Positions 1-8,726 of a DNA stretch of 64,000 nucleotides are shown here, one piece after another. Each line of letters begins with the position of its first letter. Within the stretch, counting starts at the first letter, position 1. This stretch comes from Vulcanimicrobiota bacterium (GTDB lineage Bacteria; Vulcanimicrobiota; Xenobia; Xenobiales; JADMJV01): NCBI GenBank assembly GCA_023447635.1, contig JAEXNA010000121.1:30466-94465 (forward strand), in the 5' to 3' direction. A program made the translations under genes and the position numbers. The notes under the pieces are model-generated. The model was not told the origin of the DNA and ran no database searches. It was given only the letters and a program-made list of their open reading frames with translations.

Positions 1-1245
1 GACCATCAACCGCTCGAAACGAGCAGTTCCACACCGCCCCCACCGGAAGCGTCCCCTCGACTGCTGCCGCTCGAAGTCGCCGGCCTGCCCGTCGGTTTCC
101 TTGCCGTCGAGGAAGCCCCCGGCCTGTCCACCCCGCAGCAGCAATCCGAGCTTGTCTCTATGGTGATGGAGCGCCTGGAAAAAGAGGCCGGGCTTCGCTA
201 TGAGCTTCAGAACACGCTCGAAGAGCTGATCTCGAAGTACGAAGAGCTGACGGTCCTGTATGAATCGGCCGAGACCGTGGCGACCGTCATGAATCTCGAA
301 GAGGTCTCTCGTCGTATTCTTGACCAGGCCGCCGAGATTCTTGAAGTCGATCACGCGTCCCTGATGCTTCTCGACGACGAGGCTCGCGAACTCGAGGTGG
401 TGGCCGCGCGTGGGCTACGTTCGGACGCCGCCGGCAAAGTGCGGGTCCCGCTGGGCGAAGGGATCTCTGGCTCGGTAGCCCAGAGCGGAGATGCCGTCCT
501 GATCGAAAACCTTCAGGACCATCCCCTCTATAGCCGTGACGCCCGAGCCGACCAGGAGTGGACTTCGCTGATTTCGGTCCCACTGAAGGTCCGTGACCGA
601 GTGCTTGGCGTCTTGAACGTCAACAACAAAAAAAGCGGCGCCCCCTTCTCGTCCGGCGACCTCAAGATGCTGATGGCCCTGGCCCAACTGGCCGCCATTT
701 CCATTCAGAACGCTCGAACGTATCAGAACGCCATCACCGACCGGCTGACCTCGCTTTACAACTACGGCTATTTCCGAGAGCAGCTTGACCGCACTCTAGA
801 AGACTGCCGCAGAGAGAACGAGACGCTTTGCCTGTTGATGTTCGACATCGACCATTTCAAAAACTTCAACGACGTCAACGGGCACGAACTAGGAAATGTG
901 GCGCTGGTCGGCGTGGCCTCGCTGTGCATGGTCAACAGTCGCCAGGCCGGGGATCGCGTCCCTGACCTGGTCGCCAGGTACGGCGGTGAAGAGTTTATGA
1001 TCCTTCTTCGCGGCGTGACCACCGAGCGGGCTCTCGAAGTCGCCGAGCGAGTTCGCGTCCGAGTCGAATCCGAACATTTTCCTGGCGGCGAAAACCAGCC
1101 GAACGGGAAGGTGACGATCTCCATGGGCGTCGCCACTTTTCCGTATCACGCCCAAAACGGCGACGAGCTGATCAACAAAGCCGATGAGGCGCTCTACCAG
1201 GCTAAGAGAGGCGGTCGCAACCGTGTCTGCGTCTCCGGAGAGTAG
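1..1245 (+). CDS. GAF-GGDEF diguanylate cyclase (5' end outside window)
   Basis: Predicted cytoplasmic enzyme making the second messenger c-di-GMP from two GTP. The reading frame is open to base 1, so the true start lies upstream; the first ATG in the window, at 160, falls inside a helix and is unlikely to be the start. The first 45 residues resemble the end of another GAF domain, followed by a coiled coil, a complete GAF sensor domain and a GGDEF domain. The catalytic motif is GGEEF (about bases 982-996), preceded by RVPD plus five residues, the spacing of the RxxD inhibitory I-site. It should therefore be active and product-inhibited. Its end overlaps the next gene, a solute-binding-like protein, suggesting coupled translation. 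Confidence 0.93.
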   Translation, partial: DHQPLETSSSTPPPPEASPRLLPLEVAGLPVGFLAVEEAPGLSTPQQQSELVSMVMERLEKEAGLRYELQNTLEELISKYEELTVLYESAETVATVMNLEEVSRRILDQAAEILEVDHASLMLLDDEARELEVVAARGLRSDAAGKVRVPLGEGISGSVAQSGDAVLIENLQDHPLYSRDARADQEWTSLISVPLKVRDRVLGVLNVNNKKSGAPFSSGDLKMLMALAQLAAISIQNARTYQNAITDRLTSLYNYGYFREQLDRTLEDCRRENETLCLLMFDIDHFKNFNDVNGHELGNVALVGVASLCMVNSRQAGDRVPDLVARYGGEEFMILLRGVTTERALEVAERVRVRVESEHFPGGENQPNGKVTISMGVATFPYHAQNGDELINKADEALYQAKRGGRNRVCVSGE

Positions 1246-2380
1246 CCGAGACAGGGACGCCGAGTGGGCGGCGCGCCTGCCCGAAATCCCGGCCTCCACC
1301 GGAATTCTCTGGCCGTCGGTCGCGATAGGCCTGGCCTTCGTCATCTGGGGCCTCTACCTGATTCTGACCCCCCACCGCACCGCCTCTCCTGAAACCAATC
1401 CTGGGACCGCGCCTCGACCCCAGGCGACCCAGGCGGCCAAACCCAGCGACGGGAAAGTCTTCCGGGCAGGGTTTGTCGACTCGAAAGATTCGAGCTTCGC
1501 CCTGGGCATGGAAGAGTTCGCCAGGCAGGTCAACGAGCGCTCGAAAGGAGAGCTGCGCGTGGAACTGTTCCCCGGCGGGCTCGTCGATGGCGTCCAGATG
1601 GACGAGCGCACATTAGTCGAAGCGGTACGTAGCGGAAGTCTGGCCGTAGGGCTGGCCACCACCTCTCCCTTGACCAACTACAACCACCTGCTCGACGTCT
1701 TCGATCTGCCGTTCCTTTTCTCGGACGAGACCCAGGCCGATAGCGTCCTCGAGGGGCCGGTCGGCGAGACGCTGCTGGGCTGTCTGAAAGACAAAAAGCT
1801 GCTCGGACTGGGCTATATGGAGGTCGGCTTCCGGGTTTTCTCCTCGAGCGTGCCGCTCCCCGACTTCGCTTCCTTCTCGGGCAAGAAGCTTCGAGTGATG
1901 CAGAGCGTCACGTTCACCCGGTTTATCAAAGCCATCGGTGGCGATCCCGTGCCGTCGCCCGTCGACAAAATCTATCTCATGGGCAAAGAAGGCTACATCG
2001 ACGGCGCCGACCGCACCTACCCTACCTATTGGGACTTTCGCCTCTACGAAGTCCATCGCTACATCACCGAAACCCGCCACGCCTATTCGGTCAAAATGCT
2101 GTTGATCAACGAAGAGCTCTTCGCCACCCTGGCGCCGGAAGATCAGCAGATACTGCGGGAGAGCGCAAGGGAGGCCTCACGGCTTCAGCGGAAGAAACAA
2201 AGGGAAGCCGATGATGCTGTGAAGCAGTTGGCGCTCAAAGAGGGGATCAAAGTGTTCCCGATCGCTCCGGAAGAGCGAGGAAAGTTCCTCGAAGCTTCCA
2301 AAGAACTGTACGATGAGTATCGGCGCAACCAGTCGGCCGAGATCCTCGACGCCATAGTCAAACTTGCCAAAGTCCAGTAG
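1223..2380 (+). CDS. Membrane-anchored DctP-like (TRAP) solute-binding protein
   Basis: Belongs to the DctP family of periplasmic solute-binding proteins, normally the receptor of TRAP organic-acid transporters. The GTG at 1223 is preferred because AAGAGAGG lies about 10 bases upstream; an in-frame ATG at 1184 would overlap the cyclase gene more deeply. Residues about 28-48 form one hydrophobic segment after a 27-residue charged N-terminus, so it looks like a membrane anchor rather than a cleaved signal peptide. The rest matches the DctP fold (FRAGFVDSKDS start, GKKLRVMQS hinge region, long C-terminal helices). No DctQ or DctM membrane genes are nearby. The overlap with a diguanylate cyclase suggests a sensing rather than transport role; that is inference. 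Confidence 0.85.
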   Translation: MSASPESSRDRDAEWAARLPEIPASTGILWPSVAIGLAFVIWGLYLILTPHRTASPETNPGTAPRPQATQAAKPSDGKVFRAGFVDSKDSSFALGMEEFARQVNERSKGELRVELFPGGLVDGVQMDERTLVEAVRSGSLAVGLATTSPLTNYNHLLDVFDLPFLFSDETQADSVLEGPVGETLLGCLKDKKLLGLGYMEVGFRVFSSSVPLPDFASFSGKKLRVMQSVTFTRFIKAIGGDPVPSPVDKIYLMGKEGYIDGADRTYPTYWDFRLYEVHRYITETRHAYSVKMLLINEELFATLAPEDQQILRESAREASRLQRKKQREADDAVKQLALKEGIKVFPIAPEERGKFLEASKELYDEYRRNQSAEILDAIVKLAKVQ

Positions 2381-2397
2381 GGAAAGGAAACCTCGCG

Positions 2398-3558
2398 ATG
2401 TCGTCGAGAGTGAAAATTCAGAAGCTTGAGATCTGGGACAACGATCTGCCACCCGTCTGTATGGTATGCGGCGTCAAGCCGGCCCAGACCAAACACGACA
2501 CTCAAGCTGTCCATGTCCCCTTTCCCCTTGGGCTGCTGGGCATCGTCGGCAAACTGATATCTCCCAAAAAGATCCCTTTTCCGGTCGTCTGCTGTAACGA
2601 ATGTAAGCCCGGGTACGACAATGAAGAGAATATGTCGAAGATCTTTGGAGCGCTGTACTCTGTAGCGTTCTTCTCGCTCTTGTACCCCGTCAGCACCAGG
2701 ACGCCCAAAGACGCCCTGGTCCCGATCATCATCTACATCATCGTAGCTATCCTGCATAGCCTGTACTTCTGGACCACCGGAAAAAAATACGCCATCCGAT
2801 GCGTGGGGATGGACCACGGTAACATTGCGATGGAGTTCCCCGGCGGGATGTGGGGCGTAGCCTACACCACCTACCGTCGGGAAAAGTCCGACCGGCGCCT
2901 GGGTCGCAGCCCGGCTCCCGCAGCGGCAGCCGGCGCCGAGGCGACCGACCAGGGTCCCGCGCCCGCAGGGGCGCCCGCGATCGCCAGCGGCCCGGTCACT
3001 CCGGCCGCCGAGCCGAAGTCCGGCGGCGGGGGTATCCCCCTGGATGGCGACGGCCTGGCAAAAATCCCCGACTCCCTTCCGGAGTTTCTCGCAGCGATCA
3101 AGGAAGGCGACACAGAAAAAGTCACACGCCTGCTCAATGAAGGCGGCGACGCCTTCGAGTGCCTGCAAAACGGTATGAACGGTCTTCACATCGCCTGCAT
3201 CGCGGGACTGATGCAGATGGCCGACCTGCTGATCAAGCGCGGCGTGGATGCGAACTCCGAAATGGACAACGGCCTGACCCCTATGCACCTGGCCGTTCAA
3301 TCGAACAATCAGGGTATGGTCGGCCTTCTGCTGGCCAAAAAAGGCAATCCGAACTACAAGAACCACCAGGGCATGACCCCGCTGCACTGGTGTGCCGGGG
3401 TCCAGGATAGCCGCCTCGACCCCACCAACCGCATGAAGATGGCCCAGATCCTGGTCAAGGGCAACGGTGACATCACGGTTCGTGACAAGTTCGGACGCAC
3501 CCCGGCCGAACTCGCCGACGAAGGCGGCGAAGGCAAGGTCGCTCAAGTCTTCAGCTAG
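2398..3558 (+). CDS. Zinc-finger-like, two-TM, ankyrin-repeat protein
   Basis: A 386-residue protein of unknown function. A good ribosome site (AAAGGAAA) precedes the ATG. The N-terminus has CxxC (residues 21-24) and CCxxC (65-69), a probable metal-binding knuckle, followed by two hydrophobic segments (about 79-97 and 105-125). An Ala/Pro-rich linker (about 165-215) leads to four or so ankyrin repeats (about 225-386) with the usual GxTPLHxA pattern. The ankyrin part is a protein-interaction module; which side of the membrane it faces is not clear. It follows the DctP-like gene by 17 bases and may be co-transcribed. A strong hairpin terminator follows. Confidence 0.85.
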   Translation: MSSRVKIQKLEIWDNDLPPVCMVCGVKPAQTKHDTQAVHVPFPLGLLGIVGKLISPKKIPFPVVCCNECKPGYDNEENMSKIFGALYSVAFFSLLYPVSTRTPKDALVPIIIYIIVAILHSLYFWTTGKKYAIRCVGMDHGNIAMEFPGGMWGVAYTTYRREKSDRRLGRSPAPAAAAGAEATDQGPAPAGAPAIASGPVTPAAEPKSGGGGIPLDGDGLAKIPDSLPEFLAAIKEGDTEKVTRLLNEGGDAFECLQNGMNGLHIACIAGLMQMADLLIKRGVDANSEMDNGLTPMHLAVQSNNQGMVGLLLAKKGNPNYKNHQGMTPLHWCAGVQDSRLDPTNRMKMAQILVKGNGDITVRDKFGRTPAELADEGGEGKVAQVFS

Positions 3559-3577
3559 AGCCCTCCCCGCCCCCAGT

Positions 3578-3608
3578 AAAAAAGCGCACCAGATGGTGCG
3601 CTTTTTTT
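3578..3608. terminator. Bidirectional Rho-independent terminator
   Basis: Perfect stem GCGCACC / GGTGCGC with an AGAT loop, flanked by a run of A on the left and a run of T on the right. It sits between convergent genes ending at 3558 (+) and 3639 (-) and should stop transcription from both sides. Confidence 0.92.
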
Positions 3609-3638
3609 CTGGCTCGAGAGTCCAGCCGCGCGACAAGG

Positions 3639-4691
3639 TCAGCGATACGGCAAGAACAGACGAAGGCTTGCTCCGCCCTGGGGCGATGCCTCGGCGGCCG
3701 CCCATCCGCCTCGCTTCTTTGCCATCTCGGCGACCCGCCAGAGGCCCAGACCGGTACCGCCAAGTTGGGTCGTCGGCCCTTCGCCCAGACGATAGAACTG
3801 CTCGAAAACGGCATCTCGTTGGTCCGCCGGGATACCCGGTCCAGAGTCGTCGACCGAGAACAGCACACCGCTCTTCCCTTCGAACAGGAAAGGAGTAGCC
3901 CGCACGACCACTTCACCGTAGCCGTTGAGAGCCGTGTACTTCACGGCGTTGTCTACCAGATTGGCCAGACAGCGCTCGAGTTCGCCCTCAGCCAGCGTGG
4001 TCAGCAGTTCGAGCCCGGAAGCCAGATCTAATTTAAGGGCGAGGTTCTTGGCTCGCGCTAGCGGTTCAAAGGTCCGATGCACTTTGTCGAGCGCGGTCGA
4101 GATCAGGGTGCCATCCTCGGAGGCCGGCAACGGCGCCGACTGCTCTTCGGGGCTTTCGAGAGAGAACAGCAGGCGCGCTAACTGGTTCGAGTCGTCGTTG
4201 ATCTGGCGCAACAGTTCCAGCGTGAGGTCTCGGTCCTCGTGCCCACCTTCGAGCAACACTTCAAGACGGCTTTTCATCCCGGCCAGCGGATCGCGCAGCC
4301 GGCGACGGACCTCTCCCACCAGAGTGTCGAGCCGTTGCGACAACCGCTCGACGGGCTGGATATCCTTGAGCCGAAGCACCCAACCGGCACAGCGACCCGC
4401 GTCTCCGATGACGGGGTCGAGCCGAGCCAACCAGAGCACCTCGGGGCGATGCGACATAATCTGCTCGCGAACCTCGGGGGTCGTCGAATCGAGGGAGTCG
4501 CTGACCCAGCGAACCAGAGGGTCCGACTCCAGGCACTCCCAGAAGACCTCGCCGTCGACGAGAGCGGGGTAGAAATGTCGGAACCGCTCGGAGACAAACT
4601 GGACCGAACCGCTGCGGTCGAGACCCGCCACGGGCTCTTCCACGAAGTCGAGCCAGCCGTCGAGCAACTGGCCGCGGATCCGTCGAGCCAT
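3639..4691 (-). CDS. PAS-containing histidine kinase homologue lacking the phospho-acceptor histidine
   Basis: Has the architecture of a soluble PhoR-like sensor kinase: a PAS-like N-terminus (about 12-65), a dimerisation helix region (about 118-175) and a HATPase_c domain with intact N box (NLVDNAVKYT), G1 (DSGPGIP), F (FEQFYR) and G2 (GGTGLGL) motifs. The H box, normally SHELRTPL, reads RRRLRDPL at residues 129-136, so the phosphorylated His is Arg130 (codon at 4302-4304). No transmembrane segment is seen. It begins 9 bases after the response regulator gene stops, a classic two-component pair. With the His missing it cannot autophosphorylate in the usual way; a phosphatase, ATP-binding switch or decoy role is possible. 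Confidence 0.9.
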   Translation of the reverse strand: MARRIRGQLLDGWLDFVEEPVAGLDRSGSVQFVSERFRHFYPALVDGEVFWECLESDPLVRWVSDSLDSTTPEVREQIMSHRPEVLWLARLDPVIGDAGRCAGWVLRLKDIQPVERLSQRLDTLVGEVRRRLRDPLAGMKSRLEVLLEGGHEDRDLTLELLRQINDDSNQLARLLFSLESPEEQSAPLPASEDGTLISTALDKVHRTFEPLARAKNLALKLDLASGLELLTTLAEGELERCLANLVDNAVKYTALNGYGEVVVRATPFLFEGKSGVLFSVDDSGPGIPADQRDAVFEQFYRLGEGPTTQLGGTGLGLWRVAEMAKKRGGWAAAEASPQGGASLRLFLPYR

Positions 4692-4700
4692 CTCGCTGGC

Positions 4701-5396
4701 CTACTTCGCGTCTTCGAACTGGAACTTGTAGCCGATACCGTGGACGGTCTTCAGCAACTTGGGAGAGGACGGCTCGTCCTCGATCTTCTGTCGCAGGCGT
4801 CGCATGTGAACGTCGACCGTGCGGGTGTCGCCAAGGTAGTCGTAACCCCAAAGCTGCTCGAGCAAGAAGTCGCGGGTAAAAACTTTGCCAGGGTTGGTGC
4901 TCATCAGCTTGAGCAGGTCGAACTCTTTCGGCTTGAGTTCGACCTCTTCGCCGTTCTTGCGAACCTCGTGCTTGACCAGATTGAGAGAGAGGTTGCCGAA
5001 GCTCAGTTCGTCTTTCTCTTCGGCCTTACCGCTAGTGCGACGAAGAACCGCCTTCACTCGGGCCACCAACTCGCGAGGCGAGAACGGCTTCGGGACGTAG
5101 TCGTCCGCACCCAGTTCGAGTCCGAGAATCTTATCGATCTCTTCCCCTTTGGCGGTAGCCATGATGATCGGCGTCCTCATCTCGCGACGCAGGATACGAG
5201 TGACCTCTAGTCCGCCTTGTCCGGGCAGCATGATGTCCAGGATGATCAGGTCGGGGCGATCCTGCTTGGCGATATTGACCGCTTCAATGCCGTCATAGGC
5301 GCAAATGACCTCGTACCCTTCCTTTTCGAGATTGTACTTGATCAACTCTACAATGTTGCGCTCGTCGTCGACGACAAGAATGCGCTCTTTGGCCAT
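4701..5396 (-). CDS. OmpR/PhoB-family response regulator
   Basis: DNA-binding response regulator of 231 residues. The receiver domain is intact: acidic pair VDDE near the N-terminus, phospho-acceptor in LIILDIMLPG, conserved Thr/Ala position (MATAK) and Lys in PKPF. The C-terminal winged helix ends with the typical TVDVHMRRLRQKIE and HGIGYKF segments. I prefer the ATG at 5396 because AAGGG lies 9 bases upstream; a GTG two codons earlier (5402) is possible but too close to that site. It is the first gene of an operon with the kinase homologue. Because that partner lacks its phospho-histidine, phosphate may come from another kinase. Confidence 0.94.
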   Translation of the reverse strand: MAKERILVVDDERNIVELIKYNLEKEGYEVICAYDGIEAVNIAKQDRPDLIILDIMLPGQGGLEVTRILRREMRTPIIMATAKGEEIDKILGLELGADDYVPKPFSPRELVARVKAVLRRTSGKAEEKDELSFGNLSLNLVKHEVRKNGEEVELKPKEFDLLKLMSTNPGKVFTRDFLLEQLWGYDYLGDTRTVDVHMRRLRQKIEDEPSSPKLLKTVHGIGYKFQFEDAK

Positions 5397-5468
5397 GCTC
5401 ACTTACCCTTGGTCTTGGATTCCAGGCAGGTTCCTGGTAAGGCGTCGAGATCCTCTAAAAGTCAGAAG

Positions 5469-6272
5469 CTACAAGATGATTCCGGCCAGCAAGCGACCCG
5501 TCCGCCCGTGGTCGCGGCGGTGACTAAAGAACAGTTCCGGGTAGCTTACCGTACACCAACCCGAGACCACGATGTTCCTTTCAGGCACGCCGGCTCGCAG
5601 CGCCATCAGGCTGTTCGCCCTCCACAGGTCGATAAGGGCCTTCCCCTCGGCGCCCGCGACGATGAGTTCGGGGTTGTGGGGGAAAGCCTGGCGGAACTCG
5701 CTCACGACCTCGGGTCCCACTTCGAACTTCTCCGGCCCAATGGACGGCCCCACACCGACCAGCACGTCCTCCGGGTTGCTTCCGTAGAAGCGCGACATCG
5801 CCTGGACGGTCTCGCTGACGATTCCCGCTACGGTGCCCCTCCAACCGGCGTGAGCCAGGCCGATGCAACGAGTTCTGGGGTCGTGGAAGAAGACAGGAAC
5901 ACAATCCGCGACCGTCAGGTTCAGGGGGATTCCGGGAACGTTCGTCACGCAGGCGTCGGCGGGATAGAGCGGCCTGGGCGCGGTGTCTCTCCTTTCGGGC
6001 ATCGCCGGCCGCTCATCGATCCGAGCCACTTCTTTACCGTGAGTCATGGAAAGAAACCAGGTCAGGTTATCCTGACCGAGACAAGCCGCGAAACGATGAC
6101 GATTTTCCCACACGGCGGCCGGGTCGTCAGCGACCGTAAAGCCCATATTCAAGCTCTCGAAGGGGGCTTCGCTGACGCCTCCCACTCGGGTAGAGCATCC
6201 GTGGGGTACAGTCAGGTGAGGGAAAGTCACGATCTGGGTCGAGCCGACATCCTTGAGCGGGGTCTTCTGCAT
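5469..6272 (-). CDS. pgeF: PgeF/YlmD-type laccase-domain protein
   Basis: Member of the DUF152/YfiH family. Characterised members are purine nucleoside phosphorylase/adenosine deaminase-type enzymes or peptidoglycan editing factors (PgeF) rather than true laccases. Metal-binding motifs are visible: THGKEV, TVADCVPV and HAGWRGT. The family core starts shortly after the ATG at 6272 (MQKTPLKD), so that start is chosen, although the frame is open back to an ATG at 6410 and the extra residues show no family similarity. It lies on the minus strand, divergent from the secreted-protein gene at 6450, leaving about 177 bases for both promoters. Confidence 0.85.
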   Translation of the reverse strand: MQKTPLKDVGSTQIVTFPHLTVPHGCSTRVGGVSEAPFESLNMGFTVADDPAAVWENRHRFAACLGQDNLTWFLSMTHGKEVARIDERPAMPERRDTAPRPLYPADACVTNVPGIPLNLTVADCVPVFFHDPRTRCIGLAHAGWRGTVAGIVSETVQAMSRFYGSNPEDVLVGVGPSIGPEKFEVGPEVVSEFRQAFPHNPELIVAGAEGKALIDLWRANSLMALRAGVPERNIVVSGWCTVSYPELFFSHRRDHGRTGRLLAGIIL

Positions 6273-6449
6273 CGCCAAGGTTTCTTTCCCCGCCACGCTG
6301 GCACTGCTGGGGGAAGGAAATCCCCAGACCACACCCGGAATATCCCACCAGATGGTGGGGATTTGGACAGGCTCTGCAGAAGGAGAGCCCATCACGTTGA
6401 GAAGTGCCATCGCACCGGGGTCGGGAAGATGGTTGGGAGGTAGGGAGCC

Positions 6450-6851
6450 GTGAGAGCTGCCGTCTCGATATTGTTTTTACTTGCCGTGTTGACCACCACG
6501 GCGCTGGGTCAAGAGGCTCGCGAGTCCTTGCTCATGGAAGAAGGCGCCTACGGCACCACGGTCCAGGGGGGCTTGGCCGACGGAGAGCGCCGGGCCTACT
6601 ACCTCATGGCCGAGAAGGGTCAGCAGCTGAAGGCCAGGCTGGTCAGCCTGGAAGACAATGGGTTCCTGGTCGTCACCGACAGCGAGGGTCGCTCGCTGCT
6701 GGAAAACCTGCCCAAGTCCGCCCGCGTGCGGAACCTGGATGTCGTGCTGCCGCGAAGCGGTAAGTACCGACTCGAGGTTGCTGCCTCGAAGGGGCAGTGC
6801 GCCTATCTGCTCGAGGTCAGCCTCGACGACCCCGTCGAAGACACTCCGTAA
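6450..6851 (+). CDS. Small secreted protein with PPC-like beta domain
   Basis: A 133-residue protein starting at GTG with a purine-rich ribosome site (GGGAGGTAGGGA) just upstream. Residues 1-20 form a signal peptide ending ALGQ. The mature part (GGLADGERRAYYLMAEKGQQ and onward to a SGKYRLEVAA strand) resembles bacterial pre-peptidase C-terminal (PPC) domains, small jelly-roll folds usually attached to secreted enzymes. Here the domain stands alone, so a binding or carrier role in the periplasm or outside the cell is the most that can be inferred. Confidence 0.75.
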   Translation: MRAAVSILFLLAVLTTTALGQEARESLLMEEGAYGTTVQGGLADGERRAYYLMAEKGQQLKARLVSLEDNGFLVVTDSEGRSLLENLPKSARVRNLDVVLPRSGKYRLEVAASKGQCAYLLEVSLDDPVEDTP

Positions 6852-6878
6852 AAAGAGGCGCCGTGGCCTACGGCGCCT
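6850..6878 (-). terminator. Terminator of the radical SAM gene
   Basis: Nine-base perfect stem AGGCGCCGT / ACGGCGCCT (6856-6864 and 6870-6878) with a 5-base loop. Read on the minus strand it is followed by CTTTTT. It overlaps the stop codon of the radical SAM gene (6877-6879), so the hairpin begins at the end of translation. Confidence 0.85.
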
Positions 6879-8574
6879 AGCGCAGGATGCGCTCTTTTTC
6901 CCGCTGAGCTCGAAGGGCGTCTTTTTGCAGTCGCTCCTTCGGCCAGGACGCTTCGATGTGACCCCAGGGCAGCGCTTCGTCAGGATGACGCTCGCGATAG
7001 TTCTCCTCGTCAAACGACAAGCCGGCCTGGGCCAGCGCCTTCTGATAGGCGGGGTAGCTAGGGTCGTGGCGCACTTCGGCCAGCACCTTCCCCATACGGC
7101 GGTCGGCTCGCGCTAGCAGTCCTTCCAGGGTGGCGATGCGGGGGCTTTCCGAAGTGACGCGAACCCCACCGTCGCGGGCCAGCGCTTTTTTGACCATCGC
7201 CATCCGCTTCTTGGCGTCCTTGACCCCGAGCTGAGCCGACCACTGATATGGCGTCAGCGGTTTGGGCACGAATAGCCCCATCCCCAGAGTGATACGCGCC
7301 CCCGGGTTCCCCACCTTGCGCTGGAGGGCGCGGGTGCGCTGCACCAGGGAAACCAGCGCCTCGATATCCTCTTCGGTTTCGTTAGGCAGCCCCACCATGC
7401 TGTACATCTTCAGATTTTCAATCCCCTGACGGAAAGCGCGCTCGGCAGCGTCAAAGTAGCAGTCATCCGAGAATCGCTTGTTGATCGAACGGCGTAGCGA
7501 TTCCGACCCTGTCTCGGGTGCCAGCGTCATAGAGCGAGCGCCGCTTTTCACCATCGCCTGGATCATCTCGTCCGGCAGTTGGTCGGCCCGCAGCGAGCTG
7601 AACCCGACACGCAGGTCGGCCTCCATCAGGCGCGAGCAAAGTTCCCGGATCTCGGGATGGTTCCCCACGGTCGCCGAAATCAGACCCACCTTGGGGTGAT
7701 GAGTCCGAACCTTGTCGATCGCCCGCCAGAGATGGTCCAGGCTTCGCCAGCGCACCTTCGGGTAGGAAAACCCTACGGTACAGAAGCGGCAGATATAGGG
7801 GCAGCCGCGAGAGACTTCGATAAGGAACGAGCGGCCAAATTCGGTGTCTTCCGTCAAAACCAGCGAATGGGTCTCTTGCTCGGCGAACAGATCCCGGTCG
7901 ATGTAGTTCTTCCGCACCGTGCTGGAAACCCCGGCCGACGCCTCCAACCCCTGGAACCGACCTTCCGCAAAGAGGGGTGAATAGAGCGACGGGATATACA
8001 TCGCCGCCTCTTCGGCCAGGGCTCTCAGACGGGTCTCCCTGGGTTCGCCGACGGTAGCGCGGATGGTGGCGACCATCGGCTCCATCATGTTCTCGCCTTC
8101 GCCCACGCAGATCAGGTCGAAGAAGTCGGCCATCGGTTCCGGGTTGAGCATCGTCACCGCGCCCCCCAGCATCACCAGGGGGTCGCCGTCCCGTCGCTCG
8201 GCCTGCCAGAGCGGCAGCCCTGCCATCTCGAGCATATTCAGAATGTTGACGTAGTCCGGCTCGTAGTTACAGGTAAACGCCACCAGGTCGAAATCGGCCA
8301 CCGGGCGCTGGCCTTCGAGCGTCAGCAGAGGCGAGCCCGAACTTCGGTACCACTCTTGTTCGTCGGCATCAGGAAGAAAGAACCGTTCGCAGATCACTCC
8401 GGGGATGGCGTTGAGAAAGCCGTAGATCAGCTGGATACCCAGGTGGGACATGCCCACCCGGTAGGTGTTCGGGTAGCCGATCGCCACGTGCAGGTCGCCC
8501 CCCTGAGCGGGCCGCACCAGGGCGATCTCGGCCTCTAAGCGGGTCCTTGCTCTATCAACGATTTTCCAATGCAT
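6877..8574 (-). CDS. B12-binding-type radical SAM protein (TIGR03960-like)
   Basis: A 565-residue radical SAM enzyme with an N-terminal B12-binding-like region (about 30-180, YPNTYRVGMSHLG) and a radical SAM core whose cluster motif is CPYICRFC, giving the CxxxCxxC spacing for a 4Fe-4S cluster. The arrangement matches the family often found next to or fused with DUF2344; its substrate is not established, though tRNA or rRNA modification has been proposed for relatives. Here it stands alone without DUF2344 or RNase G nearby. A TATAGT box 11 bases before the ATG and no clear ribosome site hint at a very short leader. Confidence 0.88.
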   Translation of the reverse strand: MHWKIVDRARTRLEAEIALVRPAQGGDLHVAIGYPNTYRVGMSHLGIQLIYGFLNAIPGVICERFFLPDADEQEWYRSSGSPLLTLEGQRPVADFDLVAFTCNYEPDYVNILNMLEMAGLPLWQAERRDGDPLVMLGGAVTMLNPEPMADFFDLICVGEGENMMEPMVATIRATVGEPRETRLRALAEEAAMYIPSLYSPLFAEGRFQGLEASAGVSSTVRKNYIDRDLFAEQETHSLVLTEDTEFGRSFLIEVSRGCPYICRFCTVGFSYPKVRWRSLDHLWRAIDKVRTHHPKVGLISATVGNHPEIRELCSRLMEADLRVGFSSLRADQLPDEMIQAMVKSGARSMTLAPETGSESLRRSINKRFSDDCYFDAAERAFRQGIENLKMYSMVGLPNETEEDIEALVSLVQRTRALQRKVGNPGARITLGMGLFVPKPLTPYQWSAQLGVKDAKKRMAMVKKALARDGGVRVTSESPRIATLEGLLARADRRMGKVLAEVRHDPSYPAYQKALAQAGLSFDEENYRERHPDEALPWGHIEASWPKERLQKDALRAQREKERILR

Positions 8575-8585
8575 ACGACTGCTGC

Positions 8586-8591
8586 ACTATA
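8586..8591 (-). promoter_or_regulatory. Candidate -10 box of the radical SAM gene
   Basis: TATAGT on the minus strand, 11 bases before the ATG at 8574. No good -35 match is seen, so this is tentative. Confidence 0.35.
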
Positions 8592-8726
8592 GCACAACTG
8601 CTGAACGGGGAAAGCCGTAGCAGGTTTCTTCCGGGGCGAACTTTTTTCGCCCGCCCCGCCTCTGTCCATCCTGGAGGGGCCCCTTGCGGGCAGGTTGCCC
8701 TCCTCCCCCCTGCGAATCGCCACTCG

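Noticed and set aside
2185..3705. 506-residue open frame on the minus strand opposite the ankyrin gene
   Set aside because: Long frame from GC-rich codon structure; no domain, no start signal, and the plus-strand ankyrin protein is clear.
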